Assembly: GCA_045132055.1 (NCBI GenBank)
Contig: JBGURP010000007.1
Location: 1-64,000, forward strand
DNA: 64,000 nt
Direction of reading: 5' to 3'
Origin: F23-D06 sp045132055
GTDB taxonomy: Bacteria > Bacteroidota > Bacteroidia > Bacteroidales > WCHB1-69
Within the stretch, counting starts at the first letter, position 1; each line of letters starts with the position of its first letter. Shown here one piece after another: positions 35,034-43,719 of the stretch. A model generated the notes under the pieces. The model did not search any database. It saw only the letters and a list, made by a program, of their open reading frames with translations, and was not told the origin of the DNA. The translations under genes were made by a program, and so were the position numbers.

Positions 35034-36779
35034 CTAGAACCTATATCCTACATTAAGTGAAACATTGAAATAGAGGTGTGTGGGAGAGGCAGTTGGTTTC
35101 ATCGTTACCACATTACCTTCTGCATTCAACCTGGGTTGTCCATTGGGATCCAGCACCGGCTCTTCTACAAGACTTTGATACTTCGCCTTATAGCCGCCGA
35201 GTGTCAGGTCCGTGAAGAAATAGAGTCTCTTCACAATGGTGGTAGCGCCTAAACGCAATGTTGCACCAGCACCACACTTGTCGCCAAGCCACCGCTCCAT
35301 GTAATTGGTTGCCAGATGCTCATTAACTCTCATATATTTGGGCGAGGCTGTCTGGAATCTCAAATCCAAAGCAGTACCCAGCATAAAGGTTGTATTATTC
35401 TCATAATCGCCGAAAATGAACAGCGGGCCGGCATGCACATGGGTGGGTCCTCCGAAGCAGTATTTGAGGGAGAGCATACCGCCAATGGCAGCCTTTTCTT
35501 TCGGGACAGCAAAGTCAAAACCTGCACCAAGACCTGTATAGAAGATGGGCTGCATAGCAGAAGCATATTCAAACACGGCAGCTCCGTTCACGCCCCAGAA
35601 GTTCTTCTTGGAGCGTGTAACTGGCTTGGGTTCAGGGGCTGGCGTTTGCTTTGGCTCCGTAACGGGAGTTTTCTTTGGGGCAGGTTCCGTGCCATTGCCC
35701 AGCGTCCAGCGGATTTTGCCACGGTATGCGGCAGGCACGTAGCAGGTAACATTCTGCCAGCGTTTCATCAACTCCTTGGCCATGTTCTCAAACTGCGCTT
35801 CCAACTGGGAGAAATCCTCCAACAGGAACGGACTGTCAGAAGCCAGTCCTTTGAAAACAGCCTGGTAAAGCTGGTTGTCTTCGGCCACATCATTGCCTTT
35901 GATGGCAATCACATAGCTTTTCAACTCTTTTCCGCCAATCAATTTATCGACCACATTATCGCGGACATACTGGAAATAGGGATTGTCCAAACCCTTGTCG
36001 GGAATGCCGATACGCTCATCGGCGGAATGGTTGTCGTAGCCGTCGGTAAAAGAGACCATGCAAGCATAGTCATATTTTTCGCGGTCTTCCACGCTCATGG
36101 CTGAGACATAATTTCCGATCATGTCAGAGCCTTTGTGCATGGCATAATACAAAGAGGTATTATTGTATAAAGTAAGACCGTGGATAAACTGGATCATGGA
36201 TGACTTGGTGCTGGCGGTAAGCGGCTGGATATCGTACACCATCTTGTCGGTGTTGCTCATCGTGTTGAAGCCGATGATACCCAGACGCACGCTGCCGTTG
36301 GGCGAAGCATTGTACATCACATCGATGAACTTGATAGCCGCATTTTGCAATTTGGCGAAGTTGACCTCACCGAGGGAGGTGCTGCAGTCGAGGATAAGCA
36401 TCACCACCATCACGCCGTCGGTCTTGAACTGCTGCTGGGCATCTTTCACCTCGCTGTCGCGTTGCCATTTATACTCCTTGCCGTCGTATTGCCATTTCCA
36501 GAACTTGAGTCCCTCTGCAAAGCCGCCGGGATAGTCGGTTTGGGCTTTCTCAAAGGCAAAAGAGATGGACTCGTCGTCTTCCACATGGCCCACTATCTTA
36601 TCGACCGGGGAAAAGGTGATGCCCTTGGAAGTGATGTTGGACAAGGTATAGACGAACTGGTTGTTATCGCCGCGACTGATCTCATAGTCGCCCTCGATAT
36701 AGTATTTGGCATTCTCGGCCTGTGCAAAAGCAGCCACACATGCCATCATTCCGATTATGAAACAAAATAATTTTTTCAT
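35034..36779 (-). CDS. VWA-domain protein with C-terminal barrel-like region
   Basis: ATG 36779 opens the signal peptide MKKLFCFIIGMMACVAAFA|Q (581 residues in all). A von Willebrand factor A domain spans ~120-350 with a DxSxS metal site at about Asp131 (LDCSTSLGEV), then FTDGYDNHSA. A Pro/Lys-rich linker (~375-400) leads to a C-terminal ~180 residues patterned as outer-membrane beta-strands (GLGAGFDFAVPKE, GAGATLRLGATT, YFNVSLNVGYRF). This suggests a barrel-anchored, periplasmic or surface VWA protein that binds a partner through Mg2+. Partner unknown. It has its own promoter. Confidence 0.82.
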   Translation of the reverse strand: MKKLFCFIIGMMACVAAFAQAENAKYYIEGDYEISRGDNNQFVYTLSNITSKGITFSPVDKIVGHVEDDESISFAFEKAQTDYPGGFAEGLKFWKWQYDGKEYKWQRDSEVKDAQQQFKTDGVMVVMLILDCSTSLGEVNFAKLQNAAIKFIDVMYNASPNGSVRLGIIGFNTMSNTDKMVYDIQPLTASTKSSMIQFIHGLTLYNNTSLYYAMHKGSDMIGNYVSAMSVEDREKYDYACMVSFTDGYDNHSADERIGIPDKGLDNPYFQYVRDNVVDKLIGGKELKSYVIAIKGNDVAEDNQLYQAVFKGLASDSPFLLEDFSQLEAQFENMAKELMKRWQNVTCYVPAAYRGKIRWTLGNGTEPAPKKTPVTEPKQTPAPEPKPVTRSKKNFWGVNGAAVFEYASAMQPIFYTGLGAGFDFAVPKEKAAIGGMLSLKYCFGGPTHVHAGPLFIFGDYENNTTFMLGTALDLRFQTASPKYMRVNEHLATNYMERWLGDKCGAGATLRLGATTIVKRLYFFTDLTLGGYKAKYQSLVEEPVLDPNGQPRLNAEGNVVTMKPTASPTHLYFNVSLNVGYRF

Positions 36780-36847
36780 GACGTTAAATTTTGATATAAT
36801 AACTCCAATTGGAGGTTTATATTGCACGTTACACTAAATCAACAACG

Positions 36848-36855
36848 CAAAAATA
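36848..36855 (-). promoter_or_regulatory. -7 element (TATTTTTG) for VWA protein
   Basis: TATTTTTGCG on the minus strand lies 68 bp upstream of ATG 36779, supporting that start. Confidence 0.6.
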
Positions 36856-36920
36856 CGAAATCAAACAGTGGTTTTATCCGTGAAATGAAATAGTTTTTAA
36901 CCGTCATTTGTCAATTTTTG

Positions 36921-36928
36921 TATCTTCG
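36921..36928 (+). promoter_or_regulatory. -7 variant (TATCTTCG) for GH20 gene
   Basis: TATCTTCGCAGCC lies 20 bp upstream of ATG 36949. One base differs from TAnnTTTG; the same variant occurs at 40476. Confidence 0.55.
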
Positions 36929-36948
36929 CAGCCTAAAACTACATCACA

Positions 36949-38565
36949 ATGAAATCCATCAAAAGTCTTCTGTTGATCGCATGCTGCGCCTTGTCAGTCT
37001 GCAGTTGCCACAAGCCCCAACCCATTGTCGTCATTCCCGAGCCGGTGGAATGCACGCCCAAGAGCGGCAGTTTCACCATCGACAATGAAACCTATCTCTG
37101 TTTCGAGAACCTGGGGGCAGAGGCCGGCGAATTGTCCAAAATCATCCATGACACATACAAGCAGACCTTCAAGATAAAGCCCAATTTGGGTGACAAGAGC
37201 AGCAGCCGCAAGAACTATATCCTCTTTGAGCTCAACCAAAAGGAGGACAAAAAGATTAGTGCAGAAGGCTATACGCTCACGGTAAAACGCAGCCATATCA
37301 TCGCCAAGGCCAACACCACGGCAGGGCTGTTCTATGCCTTCCAGACTATCCGCCAGATGGCCTATCCTGACCAGCTTACGGACGCCAAGGAGTTCCACAT
37401 CCCCTGCGCCAAGATCATCGACTACCCGCGCTTCGCCTACCGCGGCGCGCACCTCGATGTGTCACGGCACTTCTTCAATGCAGATTTTGTAAAACGCTAC
37501 ATCGACCTGATGGCCGCATACAAGCTCAACAAGTTCCACTGGCACCTGACCGACGACCACGGCTGGCGCATCCAAATCGACCAATACCCAGCGCTTACCA
37601 CCATCGGCGCCTGGCGCCCAGAGCGCAAAACTTGGGACACCCTCCATCCCGTACAGCCGGAGGAACCCGCCACCTACGGCGGCTACTATACCAAGGCCCA
37701 GATCCGCGACATCGTTGAATACGCTGCCGCAAGACACATCGACATCATCCCCGAAATTGAGATTCCGGGGCACTGCAGCGCCATTCTTGCCACCTACCCG
37801 CAGTATGCCTGCGACGACTATCCCTACACCGTGGCCGTCGGTCCCTACTGGCCGCCGAAGGCCATCATGTGCGCGGGCAATGACGACGTAATCACCTTCT
37901 ACCAAAACGTACTCAAGGAAGTGGCCGAGTTGTTCCCCTACCCGCTCATCCACATCGGCGGCGACGAGGCTTTCAATGACAACTGGCAGGTGTGCCCCAA
38001 ATGCCAGCAACGCATCCAGGACAAAAAACTGGCCGACGAAACTGCCCTACAGCAATGGCTGATGAATGAAATTGAACAATATCTGAAACAGTTTGGCAAA
38101 ACGGCCATCATGTGGGACGACATCGTATCGGACGACATGGTGAACCAGTGTGATGTCATGTGCTGGCAAGGCCTAGAGGTGGCCAAAACCGCCGCCAAGC
38201 ACGGCAACGATGTCATCCTCTGTCCCACCAGCCACTGCTATTTCAACTACTACCAAGGCGATCCTGAAAAAGAGCCGCTGGCCATGACGGGATTAGTGAC
38301 CTTGGAAAAAGCGTACAGTTTCGATCCCATGCCCGATGGGTTAACCGAAGCACAAGCCAAACACATCCTGGGCGGCCAATGCAATCTCTGGACAGAGTTC
38401 ATCAACACGCCCGAGCAGGCAGAATACATGCTACTGCCCAGACTCTGCGCCCTTTCCGAGTGCGTCTGGACTCCGCTCGACAAAAAAGATTTCAAGAATT
38501 TCTCCAGCAGGGTATCCTATCACCAACAGTTCCTCACCAAATCCGGTTACAACTGTCACAAATAG
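36949..38565 (+). CDS. GH20 beta-N-acetylhexosaminidase lipoprotein
   Basis: The 538-residue protein has a lipoprotein signal (MKSIKSLLLIACCALSVCSC) that is probably lipidated at Cys20. A GH20b N-terminal domain (~30-150) precedes the catalytic barrel: YRGAHLDVSRHFF, LNKFHWHLTDDHGWRIQID, EIEIPGHCSAI, and the catalytic Asp-Glu pair in HIGGDEAF (about Asp339-Glu340). It removes terminal beta-linked GlcNAc/GalNAc from glycans, chitin or peptidoglycan fragments by substrate-assisted catalysis. As a lipoprotein it should act in the periplasm or on the surface. No SusC/D pair lies beside it. Confidence 0.95.
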   Translation: MKSIKSLLLIACCALSVCSCHKPQPIVVIPEPVECTPKSGSFTIDNETYLCFENLGAEAGELSKIIHDTYKQTFKIKPNLGDKSSSRKNYILFELNQKEDKKISAEGYTLTVKRSHIIAKANTTAGLFYAFQTIRQMAYPDQLTDAKEFHIPCAKIIDYPRFAYRGAHLDVSRHFFNADFVKRYIDLMAAYKLNKFHWHLTDDHGWRIQIDQYPALTTIGAWRPERKTWDTLHPVQPEEPATYGGYYTKAQIRDIVEYAAARHIDIIPEIEIPGHCSAILATYPQYACDDYPYTVAVGPYWPPKAIMCAGNDDVITFYQNVLKEVAELFPYPLIHIGGDEAFNDNWQVCPKCQQRIQDKKLADETALQQWLMNEIEQYLKQFGKTAIMWDDIVSDDMVNQCDVMCWQGLEVAKTAAKHGNDVILCPTSHCYFNYYQGDPEKEPLAMTGLVTLEKAYSFDPMPDGLTEAQAKHILGGQCNLWTEFINTPEQAEYMLLPRLCALSECVWTPLDKKDFKNFSSRVSYHQQFLTKSGYNCHK

Positions 38566-38568
38566 CTG

Positions 38569-39633
38569 TTATTCCCCAGAATGGAAAAACGGTGAGTTAC
38601 GATAATAATCGAATCCAAGATCTTTGGTGGCAGCACCTTGCACCAAGGTGTCCTCATTATGTTCCGTCGGATTGAATTGCAGATTCCGGTAACACGTATT
38701 GCGGGAGGTCAGAATGCCGTATGCATCCTGATCCTCTGACACAAAGTTGGTGTATTCCAATCTGTTTTGCACAATGCTGCTGTTCGGATGGGAGACATTG
38801 TAGTATTCCAGAAACGTCTTTCCCGCCGCCCACACGCGCAATTGAAGGCAGTTGTACGCAACTCCGCCAATTGCATCAATGTAGCGGGTAACCTTATCAT
38901 TAGGTTGGAGATTCTGAGCGATGATGGTGTAGAAGTTTTTGGGCACAAAACCGACGAATGACACCTCACCAGTCGTGGTGGAACGGACAAAATCAGCGTT
39001 CAATTTCTTGCTGATCACTTTATGTTCCACTGCTCCTGTAGTTTTATCCACTTCGACGTAATAAAAATACAAATACAAATCGTATGCAGCAGCATTCTTC
39101 GCGGCATAAAACGTGATGGTGGAGGGCTTCTCCAAATTCATATTCCAGGTCTGCTGCGGATTCTTGACAGAGAAGTTACTCACAATAGGTGTTTCGGCAT
39201 AAACCTCCTTGCCGCTGTTCACATGCTTGACCACCAAACGATAGGTATAGTCATCTCTCAGTGTCCAAGTGGAATAATACAACAACTGCTTGGGATTAGC
39301 AAAATAGCCGCTTTGTTTGGGCACTCTTGTCGTGGTATCCAGAATGGCAGTTCTCCGCAAAACACCATCTTCGTTACGTTCCTCCAGTCTGACTTCAATG
39401 GAATCCACTGGATAATAGATGTTGTTCCAGTCAAACGCCGCCTCGTAGGCATTATCTTCAGTCAGGAAGCCCTTGTATATTTTAAAATAATGTATGGAAT
39501 CTTTCTGGTTCAGGATTGCGTAGGAGAAAGAGATATCCTTGTAGTCTGCCATGAGGTTCAACTTTTTGTCACAGGAGGTCATCATCACCATGACAACGGC
39601 TGAAAGGATCAGAAATGCCGATTTTATACGCAT
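38569..39633 (-). CDS. Lipoprotein of unknown function
   Basis: The 354-residue protein has signal MRIKSAFLILSAVVMVMMTSC (lipobox MTSC, Cys21). It is beta-rich with paired segments (YPVDSIEVRLEERNEDGVL, DDYTYRLVVKHVNSGKEV, TFLEYYNVSHPNSSIVQ), broadly like the DUF4249 type of Bacteroidetes lipoproteins, but I do not recognise the family with confidence. It lies 20 bp downstream of a barrel protein, so the two may form an outer-membrane pair. Convergent with the GH20 gene (stops 3 bp apart). Confidence 0.72.
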   Translation of the reverse strand: MRIKSAFLILSAVVMVMMTSCDKKLNLMADYKDISFSYAILNQKDSIHYFKIYKGFLTEDNAYEAAFDWNNIYYPVDSIEVRLEERNEDGVLRRTAILDTTTRVPKQSGYFANPKQLLYYSTWTLRDDYTYRLVVKHVNSGKEVYAETPIVSNFSVKNPQQTWNMNLEKPSTITFYAAKNAAAYDLYLYFYYVEVDKTTGAVEHKVISKKLNADFVRSTTTGEVSFVGFVPKNFYTIIAQNLQPNDKVTRYIDAIGGVAYNCLQLRVWAAGKTFLEYYNVSHPNSSIVQNRLEYTNFVSEDQDAYGILTSRNTCYRNLQFNPTEHNEDTLVQGAATKDLGFDYYRNSPFFHSGE

Positions 39634-39653
39634 AGTTCTTATGATATTGAATT

Positions 39654-40457
39654 TTAGTTGTCATAATCCGGAATTTCGCGCACCCAAGGAGTGCCGATGC
39701 GAGTTCCGTCGTTTTTGGTTTTGGTGTTTCTCACGAATTTCTCGTTGATGAAATAGGTCAGGCGGCAGGAGAGCACATGGTTTTGCATTTTGCCAACCCA
39801 ATGGTTGGTCACCTCGAAATCGCCGGAGGAGTTATACTTGCCGATGTTGTAATCCATGATGCGGATAGGTCTGAGTGAGTACTCCCAACGCACATTGAGC
39901 GTCAAGTTCTTGTACAGGCGTATGCCTGCATCCACGAGAATATTCCAGTCGCTGGTTCTGTACGTGCCCGACGTAATATTGGTGGTGCGTGTGAATCCAT
40001 TGTACAATTCCTTGGCGCGCACCAAACGGCTCCATGCAAAACCGAGACCGATAAAACATCCTGAGCGCATATCTTCATACCGGAAAATGACCGGAATTTG
40101 GATATAATCCAGAGCTATGCGGCACTTGACTTTTCCATTGAACGGCACACTGCGGTCCACATCCGTGTACATGGAAGGGGCGTACAGAGCGGTGTCGAAC
40201 GGGTCAAACTTATAGGGGCAATAGGAGCCTTTCTGCACATAGAGCAGTTCGGCAGAGATGGACATGTTCTGTTTGCGGCCCAGCGGGAGCATGACACCGG
40301 GACCGGCGTTCACGCCCACCTTGTAGAAGCCGTGCACGTCGTCGCCCTCAATCTGGGAGAAGTTTGCGCCGGCGGACACATATCCGATGAAGCGCTGCGC
40401 GTGCGCCGGAGCGAGCAATACCAATGCCAAGCCTATAGTGAAAACTACCTTTTTCAT
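39654..40457 (-). CDS. PorT-like outer-membrane beta-barrel protein
   Basis: The 267-residue protein has signal ...LLAPAHA|Q and a barrel of the OMP_b-brl_2/PorT-like type: SAGANFSQIEGDDVHGFYKVG, VGVNAGPGVMLPLGRK, ISAELLYVQKGSY, DYIQIPVIFRYE, LNVRWEYSLRPI. The N-terminal pattern recurs in the paralogue at 45173-45823. Function unknown. Its promoter (TATCTTCG) sits immediately behind the rpsA terminator. The lipoprotein gene follows after 20 bp. Confidence 0.82.
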   Translation of the reverse strand: MKKVVFTIGLALVLLAPAHAQRFIGYVSAGANFSQIEGDDVHGFYKVGVNAGPGVMLPLGRKQNMSISAELLYVQKGSYCPYKFDPFDTALYAPSMYTDVDRSVPFNGKVKCRIALDYIQIPVIFRYEDMRSGCFIGLGFAWSRLVRAKELYNGFTRTTNITSGTYRTSDWNILVDAGIRLYKNLTLNVRWEYSLRPIRIMDYNIGKYNSSGDFEVTNHWVGKMQNHVLSCRLTYFINEKFVRNTKTKNDGTRIGTPWVREIPDYDN

Positions 40458-40475
40458 CTTCTAAAATTTCGGCGG

Positions 40476-40483
40476 CGAAGATA
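40476..40483 (-). promoter_or_regulatory. -7 variant (TATCTTCG) directly after rpsA terminator
   Basis: TATCTTCG on the minus strand lies 18 bp upstream of ATG 40457 and directly follows the T-run of the rpsA terminator, so the terminator overlaps the upstream promoter region. Confidence 0.55.
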
Positions 40484-40484
40484 C

Positions 40485-40514
40485 AAAAAAAAGGCGTCCA
40501 TTTTCAGGACGCCT
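40485..40514 (-). terminator. rpsA terminator
   Basis: AGGCGTCC (40492-40499) pairs with GGACGCCT (40507-40514) across a 7-nt loop; on the minus strand a T8 run follows. It lies 21 bp past the rpsA stop. Confidence 0.88.
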
Positions 40515-40535
40515 CAATATTCGGAAAAAAGATGA

Positions 40536-42476
40536 TTATCTACCTTCTTTCTCAAGATCCTCTTTCAGGGATTGGAGCACGTCAAGATCGCCGAGCGTAG
40601 CCTTTTCGACATTGCTTTCGTTGATCTTAGCGATTTCCTTGGCTTGTTTTTTAGCCTCATCCTCTCTCTGCTTGTCCTCATCTTCCTTGGAAGCTTGCCA
40701 AGTCTTGGTGTGGGACAAGTGGATCTTCTTGGATTCTTTGGAGAAATCAACCACCATGAAGTCGAGCACGTCGTCCACCTTGGCAGTGGTCTTGTCCTCT
40801 TTCATGAGATTGCGGTTGAAAGCGAAACCTTCGATGCCGTAAGGCAGAGCCACCACAGCACCCTTGTCGTTCATGGAGGTGATAGTACCCTGATGAACGG
40901 AGCCAACGGTGAAGACAGTCTCGAACACATCCCAAGGATTCTCTTCGAGTTGTTTGTGGCCTAAGCTGAGACGACGGTTCTCGGTATCGACTTCGAGCAC
41001 AACCACGTCGATAGGTTCGCCAACTTTCGTGAATTCAGCCGGATGTTTGATTTTCTTGGACCAGGAGAGGTCGGAAATGTGAATCAGGCCGTCAACACCC
41101 TCTTCGAGTTCAACGAAGATACCGAAGTTGGTGAAGTTACGCACAGTAGCGGTGTGTTTGGAACCGACAGGATATTTGGTCGTGATGTCTGCCCATGGAT
41201 CGGGTTTGAGTTGTTTGATACCCAGAGACATCTTGCGGTCTTCGCGGTCGAGGGTAAGCACAACAGCTTCCACTTCGTCACCCACCTTGAGGAACTCGTG
41301 AGCGGTGCGGAGGTGCTGAGACCAGGACATTTCGGAAACGTGGATGAGACCTTCCACGCCGGGGATAATCTCCACGAATGCGCCGTAGTCAGCGATGACG
41401 ACCACTTTACCTTTGACTTTGTCACCCACCTTGAGGTTCGGATCAAGGTTGTCCCAAGGATGCGGGGTGAGTTGTTTGAGGCCGAGGGCGATACGTTTCT
41501 TGCTCTCGTCGAAGTCGAGGATAACCACGTTGATCTTCTGATCGAGTTGGACAACTTCTTCCGGATTGGAGATGCGGCCCCAAGAGAGGTCGGTGATGTG
41601 GATAAGACCGTCCACGCCGCCGAGGTCGATGAACACACCGTAAGAGGTGATGTTCTTGACAGTACCTTCCAGAATCTGACCCTTTTCGAGTTTGCTGATG
41701 ATTTCAGCCTTCTGAGCTTCGATTTCAGCCTCGATGAGGGCTTTGTGGGAAACGACCACGTTCTTGTAGTCGTGGTTGATCTTCACCACCTTGAACTCCA
41801 TGGTCTTGTCAACAAACACGTCGTAGTCGCGGATAGGTTTGACATCGATCTGGGAGCCCGGCAAGAAAGCTTCGATGCCGAAGACGTCCACGATAAGACC
41901 GCCTTTGGTTTTGCCCTTGACATAACCGGTAATGATTTCCTGGTTATCGTAAGCCTCGTTAACGCGCTGCCATGATTTGAGGATGAGGGCGCGTTTGTGG
42001 GAGAGTTGGAGTTGGCCGTTGGCGTCTTCCTGGCTTTCCACATAGACTTCGATTTCGTCGCCGATTTTGAGATCCGGGTTGTAACGGAGCTCAGAAGCGT
42101 TGATCACACCGTCGGATTTGAAACCGATGTTGACCACCACCTCACGGCTGCTGATGGAGACGACCTTACCCATGATAACGGCGTTCTCATCAACGGATTT
42201 GAAAGATTTGGTATAAAGATCTTCAAGTCTTGCTTTTTCATCGGCGGCGTATTTGTCACCGTCGTCATCAATCTTATCCCAATCAAAATTTTCGAGGGAG
42301 CCATAAGCGCTGGTGAAATCACGTTTCTGGCGCGGTTTAGCTTCCACTTCAGGAGCATTCTCCACTACTTCGGCCACGTTCTCAGCCACTTCTGCTGCGG
42401 TTTCCGCAACATTTTCCACTTGGTTTTCTGCCGGAGCAGCCACTTCTTCAGGAGTGTTAATCATTTCTTCTGACAT
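40536..42476 (-). CDS. rpsA: 30S ribosomal protein S1
   Basis: ATG 42476 begins MSEEMINTPEEVAAPAEN; upstream extension would run into the leader hairpin. The ~646-residue protein has an acidic Ala/Glu-rich N-terminal extension (~1-55) and six S1 RNA-binding domains, with cores NIGFKSDGVINASEL, VDVFGIEAFLPGSQI, IDLGGVDGLIHITDLSW, VEIIPGVEGLIHVSEMSW, VELEEGVDGLIHISDLSW and VALPYGIEGFAFNRNL. S1 binds mRNA on the 30S subunit and helps initiation, important in Bacteroidetes where Shine-Dalgarno sites are weak. Lysine/glutamate-rich C-terminus (KEDEDKQREDEAKKQAKE). Leader with inverted repeat suggests possible autoregulation. Confidence 0.97.
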   Translation of the reverse strand: MSEEMINTPEEVAAPAENQVENVAETAAEVAENVAEVVENAPEVEAKPRQKRDFTSAYGSLENFDWDKIDDDGDKYAADEKARLEDLYTKSFKSVDENAVIMGKVVSISSREVVVNIGFKSDGVINASELRYNPDLKIGDEIEVYVESQEDANGQLQLSHKRALILKSWQRVNEAYDNQEIITGYVKGKTKGGLIVDVFGIEAFLPGSQIDVKPIRDYDVFVDKTMEFKVVKINHDYKNVVVSHKALIEAEIEAQKAEIISKLEKGQILEGTVKNITSYGVFIDLGGVDGLIHITDLSWGRISNPEEVVQLDQKINVVILDFDESKKRIALGLKQLTPHPWDNLDPNLKVGDKVKGKVVVIADYGAFVEIIPGVEGLIHVSEMSWSQHLRTAHEFLKVGDEVEAVVLTLDREDRKMSLGIKQLKPDPWADITTKYPVGSKHTATVRNFTNFGIFVELEEGVDGLIHISDLSWSKKIKHPAEFTKVGEPIDVVVLEVDTENRRLSLGHKQLEENPWDVFETVFTVGSVHQGTITSMNDKGAVVALPYGIEGFAFNRNLMKEDKTTAKVDDVLDFMVVDFSKESKKIHLSHTKTWQASKEDEDKQREDEAKKQAKEIAKINESNVEKATLGDLDVLQSLKEDLEKEGR

Positions 42477-42482
42477 TAAAAT

Positions 42483-42503
42483 TTGTCCTGTTAACCTGGA
42501 CAA
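42483..42503 (-). promoter_or_regulatory. Hairpin in rpsA leader
   Basis: TTGTCC (42483-42488) and GGACAA (42498-42503) pair across a 9-nt loop ending 6 bp before the rpsA ATG. GGTTAAC-like motifs recur further up the leader. Possible S1 autoregulatory site; inference only. Confidence 0.4.
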
Positions 42504-42581
42504 AAGGTTTTTTTAAAAGGTTACTAAATGAGGTTAACTTCTTCATTTCCAAACTAAAGAGCCTCTTTTAATTTGGGGGTG

Positions 42582-42589
42582 CAAAGATA
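42582..42589 (-). promoter_or_regulatory. -7 element (TATCTTTG) for rpsA
   Basis: TATCTTTGCACCCCC on the minus strand; predicts a ~100-nt leader before ATG 42476. Confidence 0.65.
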
Positions 42590-42649
42590 TAAAAATAATT
42601 GATACCTCAATTTTTTTCGTTCAAATATTTGCGAATAATAAAAAAAGTG

Positions 42650-42657
42650 TATTTTTG
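42650..42657 (+). promoter_or_regulatory. tRNA-fMet promoter (TATTTTTG)
   Basis: AAAAAAAGTGTATTTTTGCAG lies 13 bp before the tRNA; same extended block as the other two tRNA promoters. Confidence 0.75.
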
Positions 42658-42670
42658 CAGCCGTAAACAT

Positions 42671-42742
42671 TGCGGGGTAGAGCAGTGGTAGCTCGTCGGG
42701 CTCATAACCCGGAGGCCGCAGGTTCGAGTCCTGCCCCCGCTA
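42671..42742 (+). tRNA. Initiator tRNA-fMet (CAT)
   Basis: 72 nt: TGCGGGG...CCCCGCT acceptor with an unpaired first base (T1 opposite T72), anticodon loop CTCATAA in a GGG/CCC stem, T-arm GCAGG/CCTGC. The missing 1:72 pair and three consecutive G-C pairs are initiator hallmarks. CCA is not encoded. Confidence 0.93.
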
Positions 42743-42750
42743 CTAAGAAT

Positions 42751-42782
42751 AAGCGCAGTTTCCTAAGAAATTGCGCTTTTTT
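42751..42782 (+). terminator. tRNA-fMet terminator
   Basis: AAGCGCAGTTTC pairs with GAAATTGCGCTT around CTAA, followed by a T-run. Also faces the acyltransferase stop at 42784. Confidence 0.85.
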
Positions 42783-42783
42783 A

Positions 42784-43656
42784 TTATTCCTCGAATTTGA
42801 ATTTCCAACGGCGATGGCTCCACAGCCAGTATTCGGGCTTTCGGCGAATCGTCTGCTCCAACAATTCCACGTACCGTTGCGTGATTTCGTATTCCGCAAA
42901 GTCATTGGGATGTTCGGCAATCACCTGCACATCTACACGGTATTTGCCCATGCGCTCCTTCACTACCTCATAATAGAGCACCGGAATGTCATACTTGCGG
43001 GCGAAATGCTCCGCGCCGAAGATGACGCCCGTGCGCTGGTGTAAGAAATCGGTCTCATAGCACTTCTTCTTGCTGTTGGGCGACTGGTCGCTGAGCATCA
43101 TGTAGGCGGCAGGCTTGTGCTCCGTCTCATATCGATCGAACGTTTCGCGCACCGTGTCGGCAAACACCACTTCCGTGCCGTAGCGCGTGCGCGCGCGGTT
43201 GACCAGCTTTTCGAACACCTTGTCCGAGTTGGGCTTCCCTACCCCCACACCGTGATGCTTGAACATCTCGTCCAACGCCAGAATCATCCATTCCCAGTTG
43301 TTGTAATGCGACGACATCAGAATCACGCTTTTGCCCTCATCGTAAAACCGGTTCACCAGTTCCGGATTCGAGCAGCGATAGCGTTTCCGCAAGATGCAGC
43401 GCGGCAGCGCCAGCATCTTCACCATTTCCACAGCAATCTGCGACAGATGCCAATAGTAGCGATTAGTCAGCCTACGGATCTCGCTGGGGGATTTTTCAGG
43501 GAACGAACGCGACAGATTACCCTCAATCACCTTGCGCCGATAGCGAACCACGAACGCCAGCACCAGATACAGCGGCACCGCCAGCACATACAGCAACGCC
43601 AACGGCAATAATGCCAGCGGATAACAGATAAACCAGATGAGGAAATAGGTGAACAT
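42784..43656 (-). CDS. Lipid A biosynthesis acyltransferase (LpxL/HtrB-like)
   Basis: The 290-residue protein has an N-terminal membrane helix and the lysophospholipid-acyltransferase core: SSHYNNWEW (the H-x4-D/E active-site motif), YMMLSDQSP, and RTGVIFGAEHFARKYDIPVLYY. It fits LpxL/LpxM-type enzymes that add secondary acyl chains to lipid A at the inner membrane. Final GREW-like segment YWLWSHRRWKFK is typical. Lies 59 bp downstream of the HAD phosphatase gene; spacer holds a perfect palindrome. Confidence 0.9.
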   Translation of the reverse strand: MFTYFLIWFICYPLALLPLALLYVLAVPLYLVLAFVVRYRRKVIEGNLSRSFPEKSPSEIRRLTNRYYWHLSQIAVEMVKMLALPRCILRKRYRCSNPELVNRFYDEGKSVILMSSHYNNWEWMILALDEMFKHHGVGVGKPNSDKVFEKLVNRARTRYGTEVVFADTVRETFDRYETEHKPAAYMMLSDQSPNSKKKCYETDFLHQRTGVIFGAEHFARKYDIPVLYYEVVKERMGKYRVDVQVIAEHPNDFAEYEITQRYVELLEQTIRRKPEYWLWSHRRWKFKFEE

Positions 43657-43691
43657 ATCAGGGAACAGGTAACAGGGGTCAGGGATTGGTA

Positions 43692-43719
43692 GTAGAGACG
43701 TACCATGGTACGTCTCTAC
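43692..43719. repeat. 28-bp perfect palindrome (GTAGAGACGTACCA type)
   Basis: Half-site GTAGAGACGTACCA is followed directly by its exact complement TGGTACGTCTCTAC. It overlaps the stop codon (43716-43718) and part of the last Met codon of the HAD phosphatase gene. Confidence 0.95.
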
